Positions 18,988 through 27,330 of a stretch of 64,000 bases of DNA are shown here, in pieces (position 1 is the stretch's first letter; the number at the start of each line of letters is the position of its first letter). Below the pieces are notes generated by a model, which worked only from the letters and a program-made list of their open reading frames with translations, was not told where the DNA came from and ran no database searches. This DNA is from JACMOY01 sp038322575 (GTDB lineage Bacteria > Actinomycetota > Actinomycetes > Actinomycetales > Angustibacteraceae). Location: positions 40,171 through 104,170 of the forward strand of contig JBBQGB010000003.1 of assembly GCA_038322575.1 (NCBI GenBank), read 5' to 3'. The translations under genes and the position numbers were made by a program.

Positions 18988-21729
18988 TCACGCCTCATCT
19001 GGCGGCGGTGCCGGCGTCCGGGTCGCCAGCCGGGCTGAGAGCTCCCCGCGCGAGCGCACACCGAGCTTGGTGAAGACCCGCGTCAGGTGGAACTCGACCG
19101 TGCGCCCCGACATGAACAGGGCACCGGCGATCTCCTTGTTGCGACGGCCCTCGGCGACGGCGAGCGCGATCTGCAGCTCGCGCGGGGTCAGATCGGCGAC
19201 ACCGCCGACGCCTGCAACGCGTGACTGGACGCCGGTGGCGGCGAGCTCGCCCCGGGTGCGCTCGGCCCACGGCCGGGCGTCGACGTCCTCGAACACCGCG
19301 AGGGCGGCTTGGAGCTGTGCGCGCGCCTGCACCTGATGGCGGTCGCGGCGGAGCCGCTCGCCGTAGCAGAGCCTCGTGCGGGCCTGGAAGAAGCGCATGT
19401 CGGCGCCGTCGTCCAGGGCGATCGACGCCTCGAAGAGGGGTGCGTGCTCGTCGCGGCCGGCGACAAGGGCCCGTGTGCGCAGCAGTCGCGCCCGGGGCGG
19501 CCCGGGCGCGTGGTCTCCGAGGAGGATGGCGAACTCCGGCACCAGCGCCGCTGCGTCATCCGTGCGTCCCAGCCGCACGAGGGCCTCCGCGAGGTCGGGT
19601 ACCGGCGACAGGATCGGATGGTGCACCGGCATGCGCTGCAGGAGCGAGCGCGCTCGTTGGAGGTGCCGGACGGCGTCTTCGAGCGCATGCGTCGCCAGGT
19701 GCAGGGCGCCCTCGCGGCGCTCGGCCCAGACCTCGAGCTGCAGGAGGCCGAGCGACTGCCCGAGTGTCCGCACCTGCGCGCAGCGGCGCAGGCACGAGTC
19801 GGAGCGGCCCCGGGCGGCGTCGATGTCGGCCAGCACGTGCTGCAGCTGTGCCACCGCGTACGGCGCCGCGTCGGCGTCCAGCAGGGTCAGGGCAGCCGTC
19901 CCCACGGCGTAGGCGCTGTTCCAGCGGCCGAGAGCGTGCTCGCTGAAGGCCTGGTCGGACAGTGCCTCGGCGGTGCCCACGTGGTCGCCCTCGCCGCGCG
20001 AGATGCCGGCCGCGGTCGCGTAGGCGTCGCGTCCGGTGGCGATGTCGCCGATGTCGAGCAGCGCCGAGCCGTAGGCCATCCACGCCGACGGGTCGCGGCC
20101 CAGTGCCTCCCCGCCGGCGAGTGCGTTGATGGGACCGGCGACCAGGTCGACGGCAGCCCCCAGCTGCCCGGTCTGCGACGCGAGCAACGACTCGACCCGG
20201 GCCACCAGGAGCCGGAGCACCGGGTCGGTCGCTGCGGTGGGCAACCGCTGCGCGCGCTCGGCGGCGTCCACCGCCAGCCGGGCGTCGCCCGCCTCGAGCG
20301 CGGCCGCGACGGCGGCCTCGACCAGCGTCGCGGACCTGCGGCCATCGAGCGCCTCGGCGGCGCGCAGCAGCAGCGGCACGGCCTCGGCGAACCGCCCGCG
20401 AAGCGCGGCGACCCGTCCGCGCACCGCGTCGGCGCCGGCCGACCACGGCGGGCTCAGCGGCAGGCCGGCCGCAGCGGTGGCGAACGCGTCGGCACGGTCG
20501 ACCGCCCCCGCCGCGAGAGCCGCCTCCGCTGACTGTGCCAGCAGCCGCGCACGCATCGCCAGGTCGGGACTGACGGCGGCACCGCGCTCCAGCTTGCTGG
20601 CTGCGGCGGCGTGCGCCCCGCGCGCCGCGTCGCGCTCGGCCGCTGACACGAAGCGCCGGGCCAGCGCGAGGTCGGGGCCGAGGGCCGCAGCACCGGCGTG
20701 CAGCAGGGCGCGGTCGCCGTCGCCCGTCGCCAGGTGCGCCTCGGCGAGCGCGGCGTGAGCGGCCCGGACTGCTGCGGGTGGGGAGACCGCCTGCACCGTC
20801 GCCGCGATCAGCGGGTGCGCGAAGGTGATGCGCTGACCGGTGACCGTCACGAGGCCGGCCTCCTCCGCGGCCGCGACGCTCGCGAGCGCCACGCCCTGGG
20901 CGCTCGCTGCAGCGCCCACGACCACGACGTCCCCGCGCCCCTCGACTGCCGCCAGCAGCAGCAGCCGCTGGCAGGTCACCGGAAGCAGCTGCAGCCGGGC
21001 CGCGAACCCGTCCCGCAGCCGCTCGGGCACGGCCGTGGCGGCCGGCAGCGGCTCGGCGCCGGACCGCTGCTGGTCGCTGAGCCCGCGCGCACTCTCGAGC
21101 ACCGCCAGCGGGTTGCCGCGCGTCGCGGCTGCGAGCGCGTCGCAGACCTCGCCCGACAAGTCGAGCTGGGCGGCGCGCACGAGCGTTCGCACCTCGGGGG
21201 CGGACAGGCCACGCAGGTGCAGCCGGTGGTCGGGATCGAGCAACGCAGGCGCGTCGTCCCGCGTGGCGACCAGAGCAGCGACGGGCTCGCCGCCAAGTCG
21301 GCGCAGCGCGAAGGCCAGCGGGCGTCGGGTCTCCGGGTCGAGCCACTGCGCGTCGTCGACGCACAGCAGCAGCGGTGGACCCTCGCTCCTCGCCAGCAGG
21401 TCGACGAGGGCGATGCCGACGGCCAGCTCGGTCACCGCACCCCCATCCGGGGCATCGACGCCGATGGCGCGACGCAGGACGACGGCGGGCGGGGCCCCGA
21501 CCTGACGCACCAAGTCGGCGAGGCCGGCGTATGGGGTCGTGCGCTCCGCGGGCAGCCCGACGAGCTCGACCACGTCGAAGCCGGACGCCAGCTGCCGAGC
21601 CCGCGCCATGAGGGCGCTCTTGCCGATGCCCGGCTCACCCACCACCTCGAGCACGCAGGCGCAACGGCTGCGGGCGCGCTCGAGCATCGCCCGCACCTGG
21701 GCCTGCTCCGAGTCACGTGCCACGAGCAC
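18988..21729 (-). CDS. LuxR family (LAL-type) transcriptional regulator with AAA ATPase
   Basis: 913 aa with GTG 21729 (VLVARDSEQAQ); alternative GTG 21723. Domain order: N-terminal NTPase with Walker A VVGEPGIGKSAL and Walker B LLLCVDDAQWLD, a long Ala-rich TPR-like region, and a C-terminal LuxR HTH (LTPRELQIALAVAEGRRNKEIAGALF followed by GRTVEFHLTRVFTKLGVRSR). The 'LuxR-LAL' architecture usually activates secondary metabolism or transport genes after ligand and ATP binding. It is divergent from the secreted AOC-barrel gene 94 bases away, its likely target. It is intact, unlike most genes around it in accessory region A. Confidence 0.9.
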   Translation of the reverse strand: MLVARDSEQAQVRAMLERARSRCACVLEVVGEPGIGKSALMARARQLASGFDVVELVGLPAERTTPYAGLADLVRQVGAPPAVVLRRAIGVDAPDGGAVTELAVGIALVDLLARSEGPPLLLCVDDAQWLDPETRRPLAFALRRLGGEPVAALVATRDDAPALLDPDHRLHLRGLSAPEVRTLVRAAQLDLSGEVCDALAAATRGNPLAVLESARGLSDQQRSGAEPLPAATAVPERLRDGFAARLQLLPVTCQRLLLLAAVEGRGDVVVVGAAASAQGVALASVAAAEEAGLVTVTGQRITFAHPLIAATVQAVSPPAAVRAAHAALAEAHLATGDGDRALLHAGAAALGPDLALARRFVSAAERDAARGAHAAAASKLERGAAVSPDLAMRARLLAQSAEAALAAGAVDRADAFATAAAGLPLSPPWSAGADAVRGRVAALRGRFAEAVPLLLRAAEALDGRRSATLVEAAVAAALEAGDARLAVDAAERAQRLPTAATDPVLRLLVARVESLLASQTGQLGAAVDLVAGPINALAGGEALGRDPSAWMAYGSALLDIGDIATGRDAYATAAGISRGEGDHVGTAEALSDQAFSEHALGRWNSAYAVGTAALTLLDADAAPYAVAQLQHVLADIDAARGRSDSCLRRCAQVRTLGQSLGLLQLEVWAERREGALHLATHALEDAVRHLQRARSLLQRMPVHHPILSPVPDLAEALVRLGRTDDAAALVPEFAILLGDHAPGPPRARLLRTRALVAGRDEHAPLFEASIALDDGADMRFFQARTRLCYGERLRRDRHQVQARAQLQAALAVFEDVDARPWAERTRGELAATGVQSRVAGVGGVADLTPRELQIALAVAEGRRNKEIAGALFMSGRTVEFHLTRVFTKLGVRSRGELSARLATRTPAPPPDEA

Positions 21730-21822
21730 GCGCTCATGATGGCGGGTTCCACGGAAGCGCGACGGTGTGGCCGCGGAAGAGGCTGAGCGCTGACAGCAAC
21801 CGTCGAGCCTGAAGAGGTCCTC

Positions 21823-22290
21823 ATGAACGCCATCCGCATCTCCCGACGGCGCATCGCCGCCGTCTCCGCCGCCGCGCTCGCCGCGGTGGCCGCCGCCGGC
21901 ATGACCAGCGACGACAGCGCGTCCGCCCACTACAGCCGGACGCTGCAGCTCACCAACGTCCTGGACAGCATCGTCCTGGTCGGGGGGCCGCCTCCTAAGC
22001 AGGCCGTGGGCGGCGCCTTCTACGTCCACAGCCACGTCGTCACCGGTGGGGAAGGCACCACCGACGCGTCGTGCGTGGTCACCAGCACGCTCGGTGCCGG
22101 CGTACGCCAATGCGAGGTCGACATGGTGCTGGACGACGGCATCCTGACCACGCGCGGTCTGACCGACCTGGCGAACTCGACGGTCACGCTGGTGGTCACC
22201 GGCGGCACCGGCCGCTACGCCGTCTCACGTGGCACGGGCACCCTGACCCCGACCCCCACGGGAAGCGAAGTGGTGCTGCGCCTGCGCTGA
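21823..22290 (+). CDS. Secreted allene-oxide-cyclase-barrel-like (dirigent-like) protein
   Basis: 155 aa. Signal peptide with Arg-rich n-region (MNAIRISRRRIAAVSAAALAA) and likely cleavage near residue 35 (SASAHY). The mature part is beta-rich: LQLTNVLDSIVLVG, GGAFYVHSHVVTGGEGTTDASCVV, and the hallmark TGGTGRYAVSRGTGTLTPTPTG seen in AOC/dirigent-like barrels. Two cysteines could form a disulfide. Family members in actinomycetes are exported proteins of unknown role and often sit beside a LAL-type regulator, as here. ATG 21823 follows GAAGAGG. Confidence 0.75.
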   Translation: MNAIRISRRRIAAVSAAALAAVAAAGMTSDDSASAHYSRTLQLTNVLDSIVLVGGPPPKQAVGGAFYVHSHVVTGGEGTTDASCVVTSTLGAGVRQCEVDMVLDDGILTTRGLTDLANSTVTLVVTGGTGRYAVSRGTGTLTPTPTGSEVVLRLR

Positions 22291-22809
22291 CCAGCGATAC
22301 GACCGCTGGCGGTTCGCAGCCCGCCGGACAGGCTTACGGTCGGCTGGCCCAGTGGTACGACCTGTCGTTCGTGGCGATGGACGAGATGGCGCCGGTGACC
22401 GACGAGAGCCGCCACGCCACGCCACGCAAGGCGTCCGCCTGGCGGCCGGCCAACACGCCGAGATGTGGATCGCGGTGGACGTCGACCGGTGTCTGACCCC
22501 TTCCGGGGGTAGTCATGCACAGATCGACTCGGTGAGCCTTCGTGTGAGACAGCTGGGCCTGCCCCGGTGAGAGGCATGCCGTTGCCGCCACCGCTGTGTC
22601 TCGTCGGGCCCAAGACTGCTCGCCCCGGCGACTGCTGACCTCGGCAGCGGATGACTACCCGACGGCGTGACCCTGCTGCGAAGTCACGATGGAGTCCGCA
22701 TCGTGACTCTCCTCCGCAGGAACGGCCGAGCCGGAGCAGCTGTCTGAAGAGAAGGATCGCGTTTCACGCCCCCTTCCTACGAGTCCAGGGGGGGGGGACT
22801 GCCCAGGCT
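22291..22809. other. Non-coding or decayed stretch before the IS256 fragment
   Basis: No convincing gene. Short frames such as AYGRLAQWYDL (about 22330-22365) hint at decayed coding sequence, but nothing longer is recognisable. An 8-10 base G-run at 22788-22798 marks the break with the transposase fragment. Confidence 0.5.
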
Positions 22810-23345
22810 TTGGTTGACCCCGATCGCCGCGTAGACCGGCCGGTTGGCGACCTGACCGTCACGGACCTTCACGATGATCGCGTCGATGAAGATCGCCGCG
22901 TAGACCTCCCTCAGCGGCCTGGTCTGCCAGGTCGTCATCTCCTCGATGACCTTGTCGGTGATCCGGCTGACCGTCTCCTTGGACACCGACGCGCCGTAGA
23001 TCTGGGCGAAGTGCGCGCTGATCTCCCCGGCCGTCAGCCCCCGGGCACACAGCGACAGGACGATCTCGTCGACCTCACCCAGACGGCGCTGCCGCTTCGT
23101 GACGATCACCGGTTCGAAGGCCCCGTCCCGGTCGCGAGGGACCTCGAGCTCGACCGGACCGCTGGCCCCGGTCAGCACCGTCTTGGGTCGGGTCCCGTTC
23201 CGGACCTTGGTCGAGTCCCGGCCTGGTGGCACCCGGTTCTTCTCGTGCCCCAGGTGATCGGTCATCTCCTCGTTCAACGCGGTCTCGAGCACATTCTTGG
23301 TGAACGCCTTGAGCAGCCCCTGATGCGTCGCCCGGGCGCCAGGCC
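22810..23345 (-). mobile_element. IS256-family transposase fragment (N-terminal part only)
   Basis: Minus-strand frame with GLLKAFTKNVLETALNEEM, TDHLGHEK, TKVRNGTRPKTVLT, LEVPRDRDGAFEPVIV, ITDKVIEEMTTWQTRPL and VYAAIFIDAIIVKVRDG, i.e. the Mutator/IS256 N-terminal helical region and first catalytic Asp. Homology stops after NRPVYAAIGVN near 22815 at a G-run, so the rest of the catalytic domain and both IS ends are missing. Inactive. Confidence 0.88.
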
Positions 23346-23497
23346 CTGATCCAGGTTTGTGTCAAGGCGACGAGACCACGTTGTCGAGCGACTGGCCTCA
23401 TTTCGGCATCTCGGGGCTCTGCCGGGGCACACGACGCCGCAGTGTCGGATGGCGACAGAAGACCGCTCGCATCTGTCCAGGTCAGCCCCCGATGTGG

Positions 23498-23576
23498 GAC
23501 GCAGGCGTAGGTCAGGTGGTTGCAGGATTGGTGCTCATCATCCGTCGGGCATGGGTTCGAGCCCCACCTGCGCCAC
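23498..23576 (+). repeat. Degenerate tRNA-like sequence; near-copy of tRNA-Met 3' half (putative att remnant)
   Basis: Bases 23534-23576 match tRNA-Met 14437-14479 with about five differences, covering the anticodon-loop region, variable loop, T-arm and acceptor 3' strand. Upstream, GACGCAGG (23498-23505) could pair with CCTGCGCC (23567-23574) except at one position. The D- and anticodon arms do not fold normally and CCA is absent, so it is not a working tRNA. It is read as the far end of an element that inserted at tRNA-Met. Confidence 0.6.
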
Positions 23577-23595
23577 GGTCGCGCGTCGTTCCCGC

Positions 23596-24021
23596 TCAGG
23601 GTTCGAGCAGCACCAGGGGGATCTCGCGCGTTGTGCGCTTCTGGTAGCCGGCGTAGTTTGCGTACCGGCCCGTGATCAGCGGCCACATCCGGGCCCGCTC
23701 CTGCGGCGTCGCCACCCGGGCGCGCATCTGGCGCCGGGCCTGGCCGACGACGCGCACCTGGACCTCGGGGTTCGCCTGCAGGTTGAGGTACCAGGCGGGG
23801 TGGGTGTCGTCGCCGCCGCGGCTGGCCACGACGACGTACGCCTCGCCCTCACGCAGTGGGGAGGTGAGCATCACCGATCGAGCCTGGCCGCTCTTGCGGC
23901 CGGTCGTCGTCAGCTCGAGCGACGGCATCCCACCGAAGCTGGCCCCCACGCGGTTGCCGGTCACCGCCAGGACGGCGCGGTGCACGAGGTTCATCGTCTT
24001 CAGTGCGAGATCGCTGGGCAC
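23596..24021 (-). CDS. Nitroreductase/quinone reductase family protein (Ddn-like, deazaflavin-dependent)
   Basis: 141 aa, split-barrel family of F420H2-dependent enzymes that includes mycobacterial Ddn. Segments: KTMNLVHRAVLAVTGNRVG, LELTTTGRKSGQARSVMLTS, EAYVVVASRGGDDTHPAWYLNLQANPEVQV and a C-terminal YANYAGYQKRTTREIPLVLLEP. Known members reduce quinones or activate nitro drugs at the membrane face. With the LLM oxidoreductase it indicates F420 use in this organism. First gene after accessory region A. Confidence 0.87.
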   Translation of the reverse strand: MPSDLALKTMNLVHRAVLAVTGNRVGASFGGMPSLELTTTGRKSGQARSVMLTSPLREGEAYVVVASRGGDDTHPAWYLNLQANPEVQVRVVGQARRQMRARVATPQERARMWPLITGRYANYAGYQKRTTREIPLVLLEP

Positions 24022-24100
24022 AGGAGCACTGTAGGTGCGGGGACCGGCCTGGTCCGCTCAGCAGGTAGGCGGCCGTGTCACGGCCGAGCGAGGAGCCGAC

Positions 24101-24211
24101 ATGTCGTCGTTCGCGTCCAGGGTGCGGTGGGTCGTGACGGCGGTGCTGGCCGCGTGGTTGCTCGCCGGCTGCCCGTCGGGCGGCTCCGGTGGAGGTGGCA
24201 CCGGCTACTGA
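24101..24211 (+). CDS. Tiny putative lipoprotein (36 aa)
   Basis: ATG 24101 follows a strong AGGAG (24091-24095) by five bases. The product is a bare lipoprotein signal: MSSFASRVRWVVTAV, hydrophobic core, lipobox LLAGC (Cys24), then the tail PSGGSGGGGTGY and stop. There is no mature domain beyond 12 residues. Either a genuine small membrane-anchored peptide or the 5' remnant of a larger lipoprotein. It precedes the vWA gene by 128 bases on the same strand. Confidence 0.5.
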   Translation: MSSFASRVRWVVTAVLAAWLLAGCPSGGSGGGGTGY

Positions 24212-24339
24212 GGCCGTGCCCTCGGCGTATCAATCCATGCGCCACGCCCTCCTCCTGGGTGTCGGCCGGTCCGGTCGACGAGGCCGCGGAGCCCGACCCG
24301 GGCGGTGGCCGATCGAGCGCATCAGTGGGAGGCACTGTC

Positions 24340-26094
24340 ATGCCCGCAACACCGAGGAAGCCGGTGGGGACCGACGCGACGCGTCGGTTGCTCGCCACCC
24401 GGCTCGGCTCCGACGACCTTCGCGTCGTCGCCGAGCAGTCCGTGACCACGCCCGAGGGGAGCATCATCCGGCGCGTCCACGCGGTGCTCGTCGGGGAGCC
24501 GAACACGGCGGCCAGCGTGGTGCTCGACGCCGCGGGCTCCGAGGTCGACCTCAGCGCGCTCGAGGCCCGGACCGGCCGGCGGCTGTTCGCGCCGAGCGTC
24601 GGCGGCGTCGACGTCCCGGCCCCCGATCGGGCGCCCGTGACGATCGACCCGAGCGTCAACGACCTGGTGCTGGCCGAGTGCGCGCACCTGGACGAGCGCA
24701 TCACCGTCACCGTCCCCCCGACCGGCATCCGGCCCAAGGCCGACGTCTACCTGCTCGCCGACACGACGGGGAGCATGTCGTCGGTGCTCGAGGCGGTCAA
24801 GGCCGGCGCCGCTGCCATCGTCGGCAACCCCGCGCTGGCCGGCTTCGACGTCGCCTACGGGGTCGGCAACTACCGCGACTTCCCCGTGCCTGCGGTGAAC
24901 TCCTATGCCTTCCAGCACCAGCAGGCCCCCACGGCGGTGCTCGCCGACGTCCAGGCCGCGATCGACGTCTGGACGGCGGCCGAGGGCGGCGACGGTCCCG
25001 AGGGCCAGCTCTGGGCGCTGCAGCAGGTCGCGAGCGACCCCGGCATCGGCTGGCGGGCGGACGCCAAGCGCATCGTCGTGTGGTTCGGCGACGCACCGGG
25101 CCACGACCCCGTCTGCGCGGCCATCTCGGCCGCCGCGAGCGACGTCACCGAGACCACGACGACCGCCGCGCTGCTCGCGAGCCCAGTCACGGTCGTCGCG
25201 GTCAGCACCACGACCGGCTACCCCGCCGGGCTGGACGACGACCCGGCGGCCACCTCCACGGACTACGGCGCGTGCGCCGTCGCAGGAAGTCCCGGGCAGG
25301 CGACCCGGATCAGCGCGGCGACCGGTGGCACGCTGACGACCGGTGTCGACGCGACGACCATCGTCACCACCCTGTCGGCGCTGATCGCCGCCGCCGTGCA
25401 GGCCACCGCCAACGTCCACCTGGTGGCCACTGGGGCCATCACGCCCTTCGTCACCGCGATCACACCCCCCACCGGCTACGGACCGCTGGCCGGTGACACC
25501 GGCCACGTGCTGGCCTTCGACGTGGTCTGGGACGGGGTGGTCGAGTGCGCGGACGAGGACGCCGTGTTCACCGGGACCATCGACGTCGTGGCCGACGGCG
25601 TCGTCGTGGCCAGCAAGCAGGTGCGCATCACGGTGCCCGCCTGCCGGCTGCACCACGTCGTCGAGGTGCTGTGCGGCGCGCAGGGCAAGGGAGGCGAGGA
25701 CGGCGCCGGGGACGGCGAGGGGGAGTGCACGACCGTCGTCGACGGGCGGTACGCCACCGCGGTGTCGATCTACAACCCCGGCCCGTGCACCGCGCAGATC
25801 GAGAAGCGGTTCGCCCCGTTGCTGCTCAACGGCAAGCCCGTGGGGCGTGAGCCCTCGACGGTGGACGCCAAGCCGTTCGCCCGGATCGAGCTGGCGCCGG
25901 GGCAGGCGACCATGGACGACTGCTGCGCGCTGGAGGAGGCGGTCGGCATCGTGCACACGACGGCGACGCTGGGGGTGCTCGACCTGGTGAGCGACCACGA
26001 GCTGGTCGTGACCGCGATCTACACCTCGGGCGCTCGGGGCGGGGTCGGTGGCGCCGACGTCCACACCCGCACGGTCACGCCGCGGCGAGCCTGA
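24340..26094 (+). CDS. von Willebrand factor A domain protein, no signal peptide
   Basis: 584 aa from ATG 24340 (GGGAGG upstream). No signal sequence or membrane span is visible, so it looks cytoplasmic. After a 135-residue N-terminal region comes a vWA domain: VYLLADTTGSMSSVLEAVK carries the MIDAS DxTGS motif (Asp141), and VVWFGDAPGHD the later metal-site Asp. The C-terminal 150 residues are beta-rich with many Cys (VCAAI, VECADED, EVLCGAQGKGG, MDDCCALEE), perhaps a metal site or disulfides. Function unknown; vWA MIDAS domains bind protein ligands through Mg2+. Confidence 0.7.
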   Translation: MPATPRKPVGTDATRRLLATRLGSDDLRVVAEQSVTTPEGSIIRRVHAVLVGEPNTAASVVLDAAGSEVDLSALEARTGRRLFAPSVGGVDVPAPDRAPVTIDPSVNDLVLAECAHLDERITVTVPPTGIRPKADVYLLADTTGSMSSVLEAVKAGAAAIVGNPALAGFDVAYGVGNYRDFPVPAVNSYAFQHQQAPTAVLADVQAAIDVWTAAEGGDGPEGQLWALQQVASDPGIGWRADAKRIVVWFGDAPGHDPVCAAISAAASDVTETTTTAALLASPVTVVAVSTTTGYPAGLDDDPAATSTDYGACAVAGSPGQATRISAATGGTLTTGVDATTIVTTLSALIAAAVQATANVHLVATGAITPFVTAITPPTGYGPLAGDTGHVLAFDVVWDGVVECADEDAVFTGTIDVVADGVVVASKQVRITVPACRLHHVVEVLCGAQGKGGEDGAGDGEGECTTVVDGRYATAVSIYNPGPCTAQIEKRFAPLLLNGKPVGREPSTVDAKPFARIELAPGQATMDDCCALEEAVGIVHTTATLGVLDLVSDHELVVTAIYTSGARGGVGGADVHTRTVTPRRA

Positions 26095-26100
26095 GCAGAC

Positions 26101-26138
26101 GCCCCGCCCAGTCAGTAGTTGAAGGGCTTGGGCGGGGC
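26101..26138. terminator. Inverted repeat between convergent genes
   Basis: GCCCCGCCCA (26101-26110) and TGGGCGGGGC (26129-26138) pair perfectly over 10 bp with an 18-base loop. It lies at the convergent ends of the vWA gene and the minus-strand gene ending at 26112, fitting a bidirectional terminator without a U-tract. Confidence 0.5.
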
Positions 26139-26537
26139 GTTCAGGGTGGCTCGCGGGCACTCGGCCAGGGTGAGACCGCCGTACATCAGGGCGGCGTCGG
26201 TGAGGGTGCCGACGGTGAAGCCGGCGACCGTCCCGAAGCGGGTGACGGTGACCCGGTAGATGGTGATCTCGTACTTGGTCGGGGTGCCGTAGGCGACCTG
26301 GATGGTGCCGACCAGCTCGGCCCCGGCGGGGTTGTCGTAGCCGTGCCACGGTCGGTCGTACAGGCTCCACAGCTGCGGCTCGGACTGCCAGACCCCACCG
26401 TTCTGGACGTCACGCAGGGCCAGCTCGACGAGGATCGCGCGCGCTGCCTCCTCGGGCACGATCGCCGCGGGTCGGATGACCTCGGAGACGACACCCTCGT
26501 CGTAGGCCTCCGCCATCAGCAGCTCAGCGTTCTCCAC
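26112..26537 (-). CDS. Hypothetical protein, about 141 aa
   Basis: GTG 26537 (VENAELLMAEAYDEG) is chosen because AAGGGG lies six bases upstream; an earlier in-frame start at 26585 lacks one. No recognised domain. The middle is aromatic and polar (GVWQSEPQLWSLYDRPWHGYDNPAGAEL) and is followed by beta-strand-like segments (VGTIQVAYGTPTKYEITIYRVTVT, FGTVAGFTVGTLTDAAL). It has no signal peptide or span. It converges on the vWA gene with 17 bases between stops; no operon partner is evident. Confidence 0.6.
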   Translation of the reverse strand: MENAELLMAEAYDEGVVSEVIRPAAIVPEEAARAILVELALRDVQNGGVWQSEPQLWSLYDRPWHGYDNPAGAELVGTIQVAYGTPTKYEITIYRVTVTRFGTVAGFTVGTLTDAALMYGGLTLAECPRATLNAPPKPFNY

Positions 26538-26744
26538 GTCACACCCCTTGCGTCGCCGGGCACCTGTCGTGTCCTGACCGTCCATCGGCAGGCCCGACGC
26601 CGACCTTCAGTCCCCACCCGGGCGTTGTTGGGCCGTCCGGGGACTGGTGCGGACGGGGGTGGTGGGGCAGACTGTGCCCCGCAGAGCACACCGCACCGGA
26701 CGAGGTCGTTGGGGAAGACGTCCCTCGATCCGGAGGAGCCGGTG

Positions 26745-27272
26745 ATGTCTGGTACGACGACGGGTGCCGCCACGGCCCCGATGACGCGCGGTGTGCTGTT
26801 CGTGCACTCCGCGCCCTCTGCCGTGTGCCCGCACATCGAGTGGGCCGTGGGCGGGGTGCTCGACGCCCGGCCCAACCTGCAGTGGACGGCGCAGCCGGCC
26901 GAGGCGGGCAGCTGGCGCACGGAGGTGTCGTGGGTCGGGCCCGCCGGAAGCGGCGCCCGGATGGCCTCGGCGCTGCGCGGCTGGGGACGGTTGCGCTTCG
27001 AGGTGACCGAGGAGCCGAGCAGCGCGGCCGACGGGGCCCGCTGGAGCCACACCCCGGACCTCGGCATCCACCACGCGGTCGTCGGCGTCCACGGTGACGT
27101 GCTGATCGGTGAGGACCGGCTGCGGGCCGCGATCGACGCGGCCGCCGGTGACGCGACCGCCCTCAGCGACCGGCTCGACCGGGTGCTCGGACGCGCCTGG
27201 GACGACGAGCTCGAGGCGTTCCGGTGCGCCGGGGACGGCGCCCCCGTCCGCTGGCTGCACCGCGTCGGCTGA
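26745..27272 (+). CDS. DUF3145 domain-containing protein
   Basis: 175 aa from ATG 26745 after GGAGGAG. Clear DUF3145 features: TRGVLFVHSAPSAVCPHIEWAVGGVL, LQWTAQPAEAGSWRTEVSW, ASALRGWGRLRFEVTEEPS, HTPDLGIHHAVVGVHGDVLIGEDRLR. The family is restricted to actinobacteria, usually near the fabD-fabH-acpP-fabF cluster as here (2.4 kb away, with MFS/TetR genes between), but its biochemical role is unknown. An internal ATG at 26781 (MTRGVL) is the start used by many homologues and could be the true one. Confidence 0.85.
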   Translation: MSGTTTGAATAPMTRGVLFVHSAPSAVCPHIEWAVGGVLDARPNLQWTAQPAEAGSWRTEVSWVGPAGSGARMASALRGWGRLRFEVTEEPSSAADGARWSHTPDLGIHHAVVGVHGDVLIGEDRLRAAIDAAAGDATALSDRLDRVLGRAWDDELEAFRCAGDGAPVRWLHRVG

Positions 27273-27330
27273 GCGGGGACCCACCCGGCCGACGGGCGCA
27301 CACCACGGGGACGCTGTGCCCAGATCGGTC

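Noticed and set aside
23498..23576. A functional second tRNA-Met-like gene
   Set aside because: The anticodon and D arms do not fold, a T-stem and an acceptor pair are mismatched, and CCA is missing. A degraded att copy explains it better.
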